Below the pieces are notes generated by a model. It made no database searches. It had not been told where the DNA came from and worked only from the letters and a program-made list of their open reading frames with translations. From the NCBI GenBank assembly GCA_002349565.1, contig DEDN01000028.1, positions 1-47,937 on the forward strand: 47,937 nt of DNA, given 5' to 3'. This document shows positions 37,728 through 46,547 of the stretch, one piece after another. How positions within the stretch are numbered: the first letter of the stretch is position 1; every line of letters begins with the position of its first letter. The stretch is from Alphaproteobacteria bacterium UBA2903 (GTDB taxonomy: Bacteria > Pseudomonadota > Alphaproteobacteria > CAAGCB01 > CAG-977). The position numbers and the translations under genes were made by a program.

Positions 37728-38459
37728 GTGTTCAAGGTATTTCTGCTTTCTTTGCCGTTTTTTGTTCAAAGCTTTCCCGCAACCGCCCAATCGGCGCGGC
37801 TTGGACAGGATTCGTCCGAGGCTTTGCTGGCGAAATACATCAACGCCGGCGCGGTGTGCGCGAAAATGACGGATCCGTCCGCTTTGTACGAACGCGCCAT
37901 GCTGCTGGAGGAAGACGATTCCGACGATGCCTATCTTGCCGCTGCGGAATGTCTGACTTCCGCCGCCATGCGCAACCATACGGACGCCCAAATCGAACTG
38001 GGCAAGTTGTACGAATCGGGCAAAGGCGTTTCCGCCAGCGACGTGTTTGCCTACAAATGGTTTCAAACCGCCGTTCTGCTGGGCAACGAACGCGCAGTTC
38101 CTTTGCGCAACAAAATCGAAGCGCGCATGAATTTGGATGAAATATCCTTGGCGAATCCGATGATTCAAAGCACTTTGCGTTTGATTGAGGCTTACGAAAA
38201 CCACCGCCAGCAGGAAATCGCCAAGTACGAAAAGGATGTCGAGGAAGAATACCGCGCTTTCGGCGTCGATCTGACCCAGTTCAACGACATTGAACCGCAA
38301 GCGCAGGAACGTTCGTCCGAAAACCCGCTGATTGAAGCGTTGATTCGCGATCAGCAGGAACGCGAAGCCGCCGCCAAGAAAGCCGCCGAAGAAAAAGAAA
38401 AGGCGAAAGCCAAAGAAGCCGCCGCCGAACCGCAAACCTCCCCGTTCGGACAGATTTAA
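37728..38459 (+). CDS. Secreted Sel1-repeat protein with charged C-terminal tail
   Basis: A 243-residue exported protein with signal peptide MFKVFLLSLPFFVQSFPATAQ, two Sel1-like repeats (about 65-120; AQIELGKLYESGKGVSASDVFAYK), and a helical Lys/Glu/Ala-rich tail from about 165. The start is a GTG at 37728 with aagga nine bases upstream; no ATG fits. The stop overlaps the convergent rodA stop by four bases. It is the fourth Sel1 protein in the window. Function unknown. Confidence 0.75.
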   Translation: MFKVFLLSLPFFVQSFPATAQSARLGQDSSEALLAKYINAGAVCAKMTDPSALYERAMLLEEDDSDDAYLAAAECLTSAAMRNHTDAQIELGKLYESGKGVSASDVFAYKWFQTAVLLGNERAVPLRNKIEARMNLDEISLANPMIQSTLRLIEAYENHRQQEIAKYEKDVEEEYRAFGVDLTQFNDIEPQAQERSSENPLIEALIRDQQEREAAAKKAAEEKEKAKAKEAAAEPQTSPFGQI

Positions 38460-39607
38460 TCGTCGTACGCGCCGCGGCGTCCGATCTGAACGTCGCGGTT
38501 GACGTTGACGCATTCAATCAGCCCGAATGAAAACATCAGCGTCAGCATCACTGTTCCGCCGTATGAAATCATCGGCAAAGGCACGCCCACAACGGGCAGC
38601 AGCCCCATCACCATCGCGATATTGATGAAAACGTACAAAAACAGATTCGCCGACAATCCCAGCGCCAGCAGCCGCCCGAAAAAGCTAGTGGAACGGAACG
38701 CGATCAGACAGCCGTAAAAAATCAAAACCAGATACAGCATCAACAGCGAAACGGAACCGATCAAACCGAACTCTTCCGCCAAAACGGTAAAGATGAAGTC
38801 CGTCTGTTTTTCGGGTAAAAAGTTAAGCCTGCTTTGCGTTCCCTGTAAAAAGCCTTTGCCGAAAATCCCCCCCGATCCCAGCGTGATTTTGGACTGCAAA
38901 ATATGATACCCTTTGCCCAGCGGGTCGCGTTCGGGATCCAAAAACGTATAGACGCGTTCTTTTTGATAATCATGCAGAAAACGCCAGCCGATTGGCAGGG
39001 AAATCAATCCCAAGCAAGCCATCACGCCGAATTTCCACATTTGAACGCCGACCAAAAAGAACAAAATCACCGCCCCCGACGCCATTAAAACAGCCGTTCC
39101 CAAATCAGGCTGCTTTAAAACCAACGCGACGGGCAGCAATACCATCAAAGACGGCGCGACCAAATACGACATGCTTTGCGCGTCTTGCAAAGATCCGCCG
39201 TGAAAATATCGCGACAACGCCAAAATCAAAGCGATTTTCATCAATTCGGACGGCTGAACCTTGATAAAGCCCAAATTCAGCCACCGCTGAGCCCCCATGG
39301 CATCATGTCCGAAAAATTCGACGATAAACAGCATAATCACGGCAACGGTGTAAAAAGCGTAAGCGTATTTCAGCCAAAAACGCAGATTCGTCATGCCGAC
39401 AACAATCATAACGCTGAAGCCCAAGCAAAAACGGACGAATTGCTTTGACGCCCATGGATTCCAGTTTCCGTTCGCGGCGGCGTACAAAACGACCAGCCCC
39501 GTCGCCGCCACCAAGCAAATCAAAAAAATATAAAACCAGCTGAGCCGCATAAAGCGGTCTTTCAGCGTCATTTCCGCATTGTGACTGAAAGAAGACAAAC
39601 GGCTCAT
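38456..39607 (-). CDS. rodA: Rod-shape SEDS glycosyltransferase RodA
   Basis: A 383-residue SEDS peptidoglycan polymerase with ten membrane helices; it extends glycan strands with lipid II together with PBP2. Typical segments are QPSELMKIA, QKERVYTFLDPERDPLG (extracellular loop 4), PEKQTDFIFTVLAEEFG (including the conserved Asp) and the C-terminal PLPMISYGGT. Its ATG overlaps the mrdA stop (39604-39607), so RodA and PBP2 are made in a coupled way. It is the last gene of the mre operon. Confidence 0.96.
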   Translation of the reverse strand: MSRLSSFSHNAEMTLKDRFMRLSWFYIFLICLVAATGLVVLYAAANGNWNPWASKQFVRFCLGFSVMIVVGMTNLRFWLKYAYAFYTVAVIMLFIVEFFGHDAMGAQRWLNLGFIKVQPSELMKIALILALSRYFHGGSLQDAQSMSYLVAPSLMVLLPVALVLKQPDLGTAVLMASGAVILFFLVGVQMWKFGVMACLGLISLPIGWRFLHDYQKERVYTFLDPERDPLGKGYHILQSKITLGSGGIFGKGFLQGTQSRLNFLPEKQTDFIFTVLAEEFGLIGSVSLLMLYLVLIFYGCLIAFRSTSFFGRLLALGLSANLFLYVFINIAMVMGLLPVVGVPLPMISYGGTVMLTLMFSFGLIECVNVNRDVQIGRRGAYDD

Positions 39608-41484
39608 TTGATACCTTTCGAAGAAATAATCGTTTTATGTGGCTTGACGGGCTGTTTTGCCGCAGGGTCAAGCTTCAGCGCCGCCCGCATGATGTCGCGC
39701 GCGATCGGCGCCGCCGTCGTCGACCCGCCGCCGCCGTGTTCAATCACAACAGCCAGAGCGTACCGCGGACTGTCCGTCGGTCCGAATGTCACGAACAACG
39801 CATGGTTTCTGTCTTCCCACGGTAAATCTTCCTGCCGCTTCAATCCCTGTTCGCGTTCTTTCATCGAAATGCGTTTGACCTGCGTGGTTCCCGTTTTGCC
39901 CGCAATCAGCTTGCCGTCAACGTCGATATGCGCCCATTTTGCCGTTCCTTTGGAATTGTTGACGACTTCGAACATTCCTTCGCGCATCAATTGCAGGTAA
40001 TTTTTCGGAATGTTCAGATATTCGCCCTGCGTCGCGTTCGGATTCCGATTTTCGGGAACGATCAGCGTCGGTTTGACTTTGATGCCGTCGTTCGCCAAAG
40101 CCGCCGTCATAACCGCCAGCTGAAGCGGAGTCGCCAAAATCGCCCCCTGTCCGATGCCGACGTTGTATGTATCGCCCTGCAGCCATTGCTCGCCCAGCAC
40201 CATTTCTTTCCAATGGCGGGTCGGCATCAATCCCGCCTTTTCCCCCGGCAGGTTGATGCCCGTCAAAGAACCGAAACCGAATTTCTTTGCCATCGCCGAT
40301 ATCTTGTCGATACCCGTGCGCCGCGCAATTTCGTAGAAATAAATGTCGCAGGAATGCATCAGCGCTTCTTTTAAATTCAATTCGCCGTGTCCCGCGCCTT
40401 TCCAACAATGGAATCGGTGATTGCCCATCATCGTGTAGCCGCGGCAGTCGATTTTGGTTTCGGGACGAATGACGCCCGCTTCCAACGCCGCCAGAGCCAC
40501 CACCATTTTAAACGTCGAACCGGGAGAATACAGCCCGCCCAGCGCTTTGTTCAACAGCGGCTTTCTGTCGTTGTTCGACAAAGCTTTCCATTCTTCGGAT
40601 GTCAGACCGCGGTTAAACGCGTTCGGATCAAAAGCGGGCGTTGACACCATCATCAGCACTTCGCCCGTGTAAATATCCAGCAAAACCGCGCTACCGCTTT
40701 GATTCTTCATCCGTTTGTAAGCGATTTTCTGCAGCCGTTCGTCTATCGTCAAAGGCAGCGATTTTCCCGCCACGCCTTCATCACGTTCAATTGCGCGGAT
40801 GACGCGCCCGACGGCGTTGACTTCAACCCTTTGCGCCCCTTCTTTGCCGCACAGTTCGGCGTTGTACTGCAATTCAATGCCCGCTTTGCCGATACGAAAG
40901 CCCGGCAGTTTCCACAACGGATTTTCGCCCGTCGCGATTTCCTGTTCGGATACAACGCCGACATACCCCAAAACATGCGCGCTTTCTTCCCGACCGGGGT
41001 AATAGCGGCTCAGCCCTTCGTCAATGATAATCCCCGGCAAATCGGGAGCGTTCAGCTGAATCGCCGCCATTTCCTGCCACGACAGGTTTTCGCGAATGGT
41101 TACGGGCGTAAAATCGCGGGAACGGCGGACTTCGCGGCGGATGCGCTGGATTTCGGCATCGGTCAGCGGCAGAATTTTATTTAAAGCTTCCAGCGTCGCG
41201 TTCAAGTTGCCTTCCGTTTGTTCGGAAATCACCAAAGCGCGGAAGTTTTGATTGTTATCCGCCAATACCGTGCCGAAGCGGTCGTAAATCAACCCGCGCG
41301 GCGGAGCAATCAAACGCGTGCTGATGCGGTTTTCTTCCGCCAGCGTTTTGTAGCGATCCGATTCCAAAACTTGCAGCCAATACATGCGCCCCAGTAAAAC
41401 CGAAGACAAAAACAGCTGTCCGCCCGCAACCATCGCGGCGCGGCGCGTCAGCATTTTTCCTTTGTCGCCGTCACGCGTTATCAT
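39604..41484 (-). CDS. mrdA: Penicillin-binding protein 2 (elongasome transpeptidase)
   Basis: A 626-residue class B transpeptidase that crosslinks lateral-wall peptidoglycan. It has a short cytoplasmic start, one membrane helix (about 15-35), a pedestal domain starting with ISTRLIAPPRGLIYDR, and the transpeptidase domain with Ser323-x-x-Lys326 (SPGSTFKM), Ser378-Cys-Asp380 and Lys530-Thr-Gly-Thr533. The catalytic groups are complete. The start overlaps mreD by 14 bases. Confidence 0.96.
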   Translation of the reverse strand: MITRDGDKGKMLTRRAAMVAGGQLFLSSVLLGRMYWLQVLESDRYKTLAEENRISTRLIAPPRGLIYDRFGTVLADNNQNFRALVISEQTEGNLNATLEALNKILPLTDAEIQRIRREVRRSRDFTPVTIRENLSWQEMAAIQLNAPDLPGIIIDEGLSRYYPGREESAHVLGYVGVVSEQEIATGENPLWKLPGFRIGKAGIELQYNAELCGKEGAQRVEVNAVGRVIRAIERDEGVAGKSLPLTIDERLQKIAYKRMKNQSGSAVLLDIYTGEVLMMVSTPAFDPNAFNRGLTSEEWKALSNNDRKPLLNKALGGLYSPGSTFKMVVALAALEAGVIRPETKIDCRGYTMMGNHRFHCWKGAGHGELNLKEALMHSCDIYFYEIARRTGIDKISAMAKKFGFGSLTGINLPGEKAGLMPTRHWKEMVLGEQWLQGDTYNVGIGQGAILATPLQLAVMTAALANDGIKVKPTLIVPENRNPNATQGEYLNIPKNYLQLMREGMFEVVNNSKGTAKWAHIDVDGKLIAGKTGTTQVKRISMKEREQGLKRQEDLPWEDRNHALFVTFGPTDSPRYALAVVIEHGGGGSTTAAPIARDIMRAALKLDPAAKQPVKPHKTIISSKGIK

Positions 41485-42016
41485 CGTCTTGATCCATCAG
41501 GTACAAGTGCAGCTTTGCGCACGGAAAAACCAGCAGAGGGTACACAACCGCCAGCAAAAGCCAGCTTGCCGCCGCTATGCCCGCGGGCGTAAACGCCGCA
41601 TAGTTGATCGAAACGAACAGCCATTTCAGAAAATAAGCCGCCAGCGACAGCACCGCAAACCCGAACCACACAAAGCCGAAAGGCTTTGTATTCAAAAAAC
41701 GGCGCTGGGAATCCGCCAGCAGATAAAACACCGTAAAAACGAACGTGTTGATGCCCAACGGCGTTCCGTCCAGCAAATCCAACGCTATTCCGAACGAAAA
41801 CGCGCTGATGACGGAAAAACCGCCGGGACGGTAGATCGCCCAGTAAAATATCGGAACCAACGTCATCGAAGGGCGGATTGATGAATACCCCGGCAAATAA
41901 GTCGGCGCAACGGAAAACAGCAAAATCAACGCGGTCAAAAGCTTCGGCGACCAAATCCGCAGCCGCACGGCAATCATTTTCCAAACAGTCGGTTTTACGG
42001 CAAAACTGTTTCGCAT
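41471..42016 (-). CDS. mreD: Rod-shape-determining membrane protein MreD
   Basis: A 181-residue protein with five to six membrane helices, including the characteristic FSFGIALDLLDGTPLGINTF. It links MreC to the elongasome. It overlaps mreC by 22 bases and mrdA by 14. The start at 42016 has a weak ribosome-binding site; an internal ATG at 41977 is a possible alternative. Confidence 0.9.
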   Translation of the reverse strand: MRNSFAVKPTVWKMIAVRLRIWSPKLLTALILLFSVAPTYLPGYSSIRPSMTLVPIFYWAIYRPGGFSVISAFSFGIALDLLDGTPLGINTFVFTVFYLLADSQRRFLNTKPFGFVWFGFAVLSLAAYFLKWLFVSINYAAFTPAGIAAASWLLLAVVYPLLVFPCAKLHLYLMDQDDDNA

Positions 42017-42861
42017 TTCGGATCCGCAATCAGACCTGAAAGGCCGTAATCGACAATACGCACCACTTCCAAGTGGTTCCTGTTCACAAAAGGACGCACT
42101 TTGACCACGCCGTCGTTGACGGAAATCACCGTTCCGACAGGCAATCCCGCAGGATACACGCCCGCCAGCCCCGATGTCGTTATCCTGTCGCCGACGGATA
42201 CGCGAACATTGTTCGGAAAAGAAATCAACTGCGGATATTCGGTGTTGTCCCCCGTCAAAATCGCCGGCACATCAATCGGTTCGATTTTGACCGGCACGCG
42301 CGAGTTGATATCCGTAATCAGCAAAATCCGCGCCGCATTGACGCCGACCGACGCAATACGTCCGACCAATCCGTCGCCCGTCAAAACGACGTCGCCTTTT
42401 TTGATATTTTGTTTCGTGCCGATAAAAGCAATCAAAGACTGGGCAAACGAATTCCCCGTATCGGCAATCACGCGCGCGGAAACGGAAACAGCTTCGGGCG
42501 GCGGAACGTAATTCAGCAGCGCGCTTAAATACGCGGATTCTTTTCTCAGCCGTTCCGTTTCCAGTTTTACCATGTTCAGCCGCCGGTTTTCTTCGCGCAA
42601 ACGGTTGTTTTCCTGACGAATGGAAACCAATTCGTGAATATTTCCGATAAAGCCCGACATCGTTTCCGCGGGTTTTGACAGCAACGCCAGAACGGGCGTC
42701 GCAATGTCGTTAAACAAAATCCGCCCTTTTTCAACCAGAATCGTGTCGGCTTTGCCCAACAGCATCAACCCGAATGCCGCCATAACCAAAGCTAACAGCC
42801 CAAAACGCTGCAGTTTCGTTCTGATTTGGTACAACGACGACGGGTTGCTCTGTTTTGCCAT
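41995..42861 (-). CDS. mreC: Rod-shape-determining protein MreC
   Basis: A 288-residue protein with one membrane helix (about 16-36), a coiled coil (about 70-110, SIRQENNRLREENRRLN) and the paired beta-barrel domain (for example GLVGRIASVGVNAARILLITD and TSGLAGVYPAGLPVG). It activates PBP2 from the periplasm. AAGGA is seven bases before the ATG, and mreB ends 20 bases upstream. Confidence 0.95.
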   Translation of the reverse strand: MAKQSNPSSLYQIRTKLQRFGLLALVMAAFGLMLLGKADTILVEKGRILFNDIATPVLALLSKPAETMSGFIGNIHELVSIRQENNRLREENRRLNMVKLETERLRKESAYLSALLNYVPPPEAVSVSARVIADTGNSFAQSLIAFIGTKQNIKKGDVVLTGDGLVGRIASVGVNAARILLITDINSRVPVKIEPIDVPAILTGDNTEYPQLISFPNNVRVSVGDRITTSGLAGVYPAGLPVGTVISVNDGVVKVRPFVNRNHLEVVRIVDYGLSGLIADPKCETVLP

Positions 42862-42881
42862 GACTTAATCCTTGAAGCGGA

Positions 42882-43922
42882 TTAGTACATGGTGGACAGG
42901 ATGTTGTGCAGCTTTTTGATTTCTTCCAAAGCGCGGCCCGTACCCATGGCAACGCAAGTCAGCGGGTCTTCCGCAACCGAAACGGGCAAGCCCGTCGATT
43001 TGCGCAAAACGCGGTCAAGGTTCGCCAACAACGCGCCGCCGCCCGTCAGCACAATGCCTTTGTCCACGATATCCGCCGCCAGTTCCGGCGCGGTGTGTTC
43101 CAAAGCCACTTTGACGGCTTCGACGATTTGGCTGATGGGTTCGGCCAGACTTTCCGCGATTTGACGTTCGGAAATCGTCAATTCTTTCGGCACGCCGTTC
43201 ATTAAATCGCGCCCTTTGATTTCCATGGTGCGGCCTTCGCCCTGTTCCGGTGGACAGGCGGATCCGATGGCTTTTTTGATGCGTTCGGCGGAACCTTCAC
43301 CGACCAGCAGGTTGTGGTTGCGGCGAATGTAGGAAATGATGGCTTCGTCCATTTTATCGCCGCCGACGCGCACGGAACGCGCAAACACGATGTCGCCCAA
43401 AGCCAGAACCGCGACTTCGGTCGTGCCGCCACCGATATCGACAACCATTGAACCCGTCGGTTCGGTTACGGGCAGTCCCGCGCCGATAGCCGCCGCCATC
43501 GGTTCCTGAATCAGGTAAACCTTGCGCGCGCCCGCCGCTTCCGCGGATTCCTGAATGGCGCGCTGTTCAACGGCGGTTGAACCCGACGGAACGCAAATAA
43601 TAATCATCGGGGAAACAAAGTTGCGGCGGTTGTGCGCTTTGTAAATGAAGTGTTTGATCATTTCCTCGGCGACTTCGAAATCCGCGATAACGCCGTCGCG
43701 CAGCGGACGGACGGCGCGGATGGAACCGGGGGTGCGTCCCAACATCTGCTTGGCTTCGTCGCCGACCGCCAAAACCTGCTTTTTCCCTTTGTTTTCGGAA
43801 ATCGCAACCACGGAGGGTTCGTTCAGAACGATGCCGCGCCCCTTCACATAAACCAAAGTGTTTGCGGTTCCAAGGTCGATAGCCATGTCCGCGGACAGCC
43901 ATCCGGTCAGCTTTGAAAGCAT
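42882..43922 (-). CDS. mreB: Actin-like cell-shape protein MreB
   Basis: A 346-residue membrane-associated filament that orients the elongasome. The nucleotide-binding segments AIDLGTANTLVYVKG (phosphate 1), DIGGGTTEVAVL (phosphate 2) and VLTGGGALLANLD (adenosine) are clear, and the N-terminus MLSKLTGWLSAD can form the membrane-binding amphipathic helix. It is the first gene of mreBCD-mrdA-rodA, which implies a rod-shaped cell. The 70-base gap upstream, towards miaA, shows a TAGAAT -10-like hexamer but no fitting -35. Confidence 0.98.
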   Translation of the reverse strand: MLSKLTGWLSADMAIDLGTANTLVYVKGRGIVLNEPSVVAISENKGKKQVLAVGDEAKQMLGRTPGSIRAVRPLRDGVIADFEVAEEMIKHFIYKAHNRRNFVSPMIIICVPSGSTAVEQRAIQESAEAAGARKVYLIQEPMAAAIGAGLPVTEPTGSMVVDIGGGTTEVAVLALGDIVFARSVRVGGDKMDEAIISYIRRNHNLLVGEGSAERIKKAIGSACPPEQGEGRTMEIKGRDLMNGVPKELTISERQIAESLAEPISQIVEAVKVALEHTAPELAADIVDKGIVLTGGGALLANLDRVLRKSTGLPVSVAEDPLTCVAMGTGRALEEIKKLHNILSTMY

Positions 43923-43992
43923 TGTGCCCCCTTATATTCTAAAGTTTTATCCCGATTCGCCCCGCCGAAACGACGGACGCTTTTGCTTTAAT

Positions 43993-44946
43993 TTAGCCCA
44001 AGAAGTGTAAAACGTTGGTTAATATATCGTCCGTTTTCGGATTTATTGCAACAAAATCCGCGTGAAATCTACGGCTAAACCACGTTATTTGCCGTTTTGC
44101 GTAATTTCTGGTCATCTGTTGCGCGTGTTCGACCGCTTGAGCTTTGGAAATTTCGTCCGAAAGCATCGCCGCGATTTCCGCGACGCCGATGGCTTTCATT
44201 ATCAAGGAATCCCGCGGCGGATGTTTGGCAAGCAAAGCTTCAACCTCCTCGACCGCCGCACCATTCATCATCCGCAAAAACCGTTCGTTGCAGCGGTTGT
44301 AAAGCGCTGCGCGGTCGGGATTCAAAAAAATCGACCAAAAGCGGGCGTCGACCTGCTTTTGACACGGCTTTTTCTGCCAAACCGTAATGCTTTCGCCCGT
44401 TTGTTCCAACACTTCCGCCGCGCGGACAATTCTTTGCGGATCGGTAAAGGTGAAAGTCGGGTCTTTTTCCCGAAAGTCGGCGGCAAACGCTTCAAACCCG
44501 ATTTTTTCGATTTCCCCGCGGATTTTCGCACGAATTTCGGGCTTGGTTTCGGGAACGGGAGATATGCCGTCCGTCAGCGTTTGGAAATAAAGCCCCGTGC
44601 CGCCGACGACAATCGGCGTTTTGCCGCTTTGCCAAATCCGTTCCAGCTCCGCTTTCGCCGCCTGCACCCACTTGACGGCGGAAAAAGACGCGTCGGGCGG
44701 CAAAAATCCGTACAAGCAATGAGGGATGCCCCTCATCTCCTCCGCCGTCGGGCGTGCGGTCAGCGTCGGCACGTCGGCATACACCTGCATGCTGTCGGCG
44801 TTGACGATTTCGCCGCCGATTTTTTCCGCGATTTCCAGCGCCAAGCCCGATTTTCCCGACGCCGTCGCCCCAGCGACAAGAATCGCTTTGTTTTCGGACG
44901 AATTTGCGCTACAACAAGCATTATCGTTTTCACAGGAGTATGTCAT
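43993..44946 (-). CDS. miaA: tRNA dimethylallyltransferase
   Basis: Adds dimethylallyl to N6 of A37 in tRNAs reading UNN codons. The 317-residue protein has the P-loop GATASGKS (26-33), the NADSMQVY substrate segment, GGTGLYF and the C-terminal RNYAKRQITWFSRR. The N-terminal 19 residues are an unusual Cys/Ser/Asn-rich extension (TYSCENDNACCSANSS) because the only in-frame start is at 44946. That start codon overlaps, on the other strand, the ATG of the DUF1015 gene. Confidence 0.94.
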   Translation of the reverse strand: MTYSCENDNACCSANSSENKAILVAGATASGKSGLALEIAEKIGGEIVNADSMQVYADVPTLTARPTAEEMRGIPHCLYGFLPPDASFSAVKWVQAAKAELERIWQSGKTPIVVGGTGLYFQTLTDGISPVPETKPEIRAKIRGEIEKIGFEAFAADFREKDPTFTFTDPQRIVRAAEVLEQTGESITVWQKKPCQKQVDARFWSIFLNPDRAALYNRCNERFLRMMNGAAVEEVEALLAKHPPRDSLIMKAIGVAEIAAMLSDEISKAQAVEHAQQMTRNYAKRQITWFSRRFHADFVAINPKTDDILTNVLHFLG

Positions 44947-46177
44947 GCCTTTGTTCCGTCCCTTTAAAGCCGTCCGTCCCGTTCCCGCTTTCGCGCAGGA
45001 AGTCGCCGCCCCCCCTTACGACGTTTTGAACGCCGAGGAAGCCCGCCAAAAGACTAACGGAAAACCGTACTCTTTTCTACATATTTCTAAGGCTGAAATC
45101 GATTTGCCCGAAAACACCGACCCGTATTCGCCCGCCGTTTACGCCAAATCCGCCGAAAACTACCGCGCTTTGCTGGAAAAAGGCGTTTTGAAACAGGACG
45201 AAAAGCCCTGCTATTACGTTTACCGTGCAACTATGGGCGACCATGTTCAGACGGGATTGGCAGTCGCGGCAAGCGTTGCCGAATACGACAAAAACCGCAT
45301 CCGCCGCCACGAATTCACCCGCGTTGACAAAGAAGACGACCGCGTCCGCCAAATCGACGCTTTGAACGCGCAAACGGGTCCCGCTTTGCTGGCATACAGG
45401 CAAATTCCCGAAATCGACGCGATTATTAAAAAAACCGTTAAGTCCGCCCCCGCTTACGAAATTACGGGCGACAACGCCATTCGCCACGCTTTGTGGGTGA
45501 TTGACGGCGACGCGGACATTGCCGTGATTACCGCCGCTTTCGACAAGCAGAACGTCGTTTACATCGCCGACGGGCATCACCGCTCCGCCGCCGCTTCCCG
45601 CGTCGCGAAAGCCCGCGCCAAAGCCAACCCGAATCATACGGGAAACGAAGATTACAATTATTTTCTGGCGGTGGCGTTCCCGATTTCGGAAATGAAAATT
45701 CTGGATTACAACCGCGTCGTCAAAGACTTGAACGGCATGACGGCGGAAGCGTTTTTAAACGCCTTGACCGAAAATTTCACCGTCATTTCGGCAAACGAAC
45801 AGGCGAAACCGTCTGAAAAAGGAATGTTCGGCATGTATCTGGCGGGACAGTGGTACGAACTGAAAACCAAGCACGCCGCGCCCGCCGATCCCGTCAAAGC
45901 GCTGGATGTCAGCATCCTGTCCGATTTGGTGTTGACGCCGCTGCTGGGAATCAAAGACCCGCGCACCGACAAACGCATCGACTTTGTGGGCGGCATGCGC
46001 GGACTGAAAGAATTGGAAAAGCGCGTGGACAGCGGAGAAATGGCTGTCGCGTTCGCGCTTTATCCGACATCAATGACGGAACTGACCGCCGTTGCGGATT
46101 CGGGACAGGTCATGCCCCCGAAATCAACGTGGTTCGAACCGAAGCTGGTTGACGGACTGGTGTCCAATCCGCTTTAA
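44945..46177 (+). CDS. DUF1015-family protein
   Basis: A 410-residue cytoplasmic protein matching DUF1015: the N-terminus LFRPFKAVRPVP...VAAPPYDVLN and the ParB/SerK-like motif YIADGHHRSAAA (Asp209 to Arg213), with YNYFLAVAFP and TELTAVADSGQVMPPKSTWFEPK near the end. Related folds include serine kinases and ParB-type nucleotide-binding proteins, so a small-molecule kinase activity is possible but not shown. aggag lies six bases before the ATG at 44945; an in-frame ATG at 44726 lies inside miaA on the other strand and is rejected. Confidence 0.88.
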   Translation: MPLFRPFKAVRPVPAFAQEVAAPPYDVLNAEEARQKTNGKPYSFLHISKAEIDLPENTDPYSPAVYAKSAENYRALLEKGVLKQDEKPCYYVYRATMGDHVQTGLAVAASVAEYDKNRIRRHEFTRVDKEDDRVRQIDALNAQTGPALLAYRQIPEIDAIIKKTVKSAPAYEITGDNAIRHALWVIDGDADIAVITAAFDKQNVVYIADGHHRSAAASRVAKARAKANPNHTGNEDYNYFLAVAFPISEMKILDYNRVVKDLNGMTAEAFLNALTENFTVISANEQAKPSEKGMFGMYLAGQWYELKTKHAAPADPVKALDVSILSDLVLTPLLGIKDPRTDKRIDFVGGMRGLKELEKRVDSGEMAVAFALYPTSMTELTAVADSGQVMPPKSTWFEPKLVDGLVSNPL

Positions 46178-46479
46178 TCTTTTTTCAACAGACCCGCATC
46201 GACGGCTTTGAGCATAACGGCGATATCGCGCCATTTTTCGACGGGATTTTTGGCATCGTCCAAAACGTCGATTCCCTTTTCGCGGCAATAAGCGATTGTC
46301 GCGTCTTCATCGGCGTCGAAAACCTCCTGCCACAATTTTTCGTATTCGGGACGGGTGTAGTCGGGGGATGCGCCGAACAGCCGCGTTACGACGTCTTCGG
46401 CGACCACATCGGGATTTTCGGCCAAATCCGCTTTGGTCGGGACATAATCAACGGCGCGAATGACGGTTTGTGTTTGCAT
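46174..46479 (-). CDS. Small acidic protein of unknown function
   Basis: A 101-residue soluble acidic protein, predicted mostly helical, with segments DYVPTKADLAENPDVVAEDV and DEDATIAYCREKGIDVL. AAGGAG is seven bases before the ATG. It is divergent from purB across a 68-base gap that contains a palindrome, and its stop overlaps the DUF1015 stop by four bases. No family was recognised. Confidence 0.75.
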   Translation of the reverse strand: MQTQTVIRAVDYVPTKADLAENPDVVAEDVVTRLFGASPDYTRPEYEKLWQEVFDADEDATIAYCREKGIDVLDDAKNPVEKWRDIAVMLKAVDAGLLKKD

Positions 46480-46498
46480 TTTTTTCTCCTTCAGTCAT

Positions 46499-46516
46499 AT
46501 TACATTGTATTGTAAT
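46499..46516. promoter_or_regulatory. Palindrome in the purB divergent leader
   Basis: Arms ATTACA (46499-46504) and TGTAAT (46511-46516) separated by ttgtat. It lies between the ribosome-binding sites of the small gene at 46479 and purB at 46548 and could be an operator for either or both. Confidence 0.4.
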
Positions 46517-46547
46517 CATTTTTAAAACTCGGTTAAAGGAAAAAACA

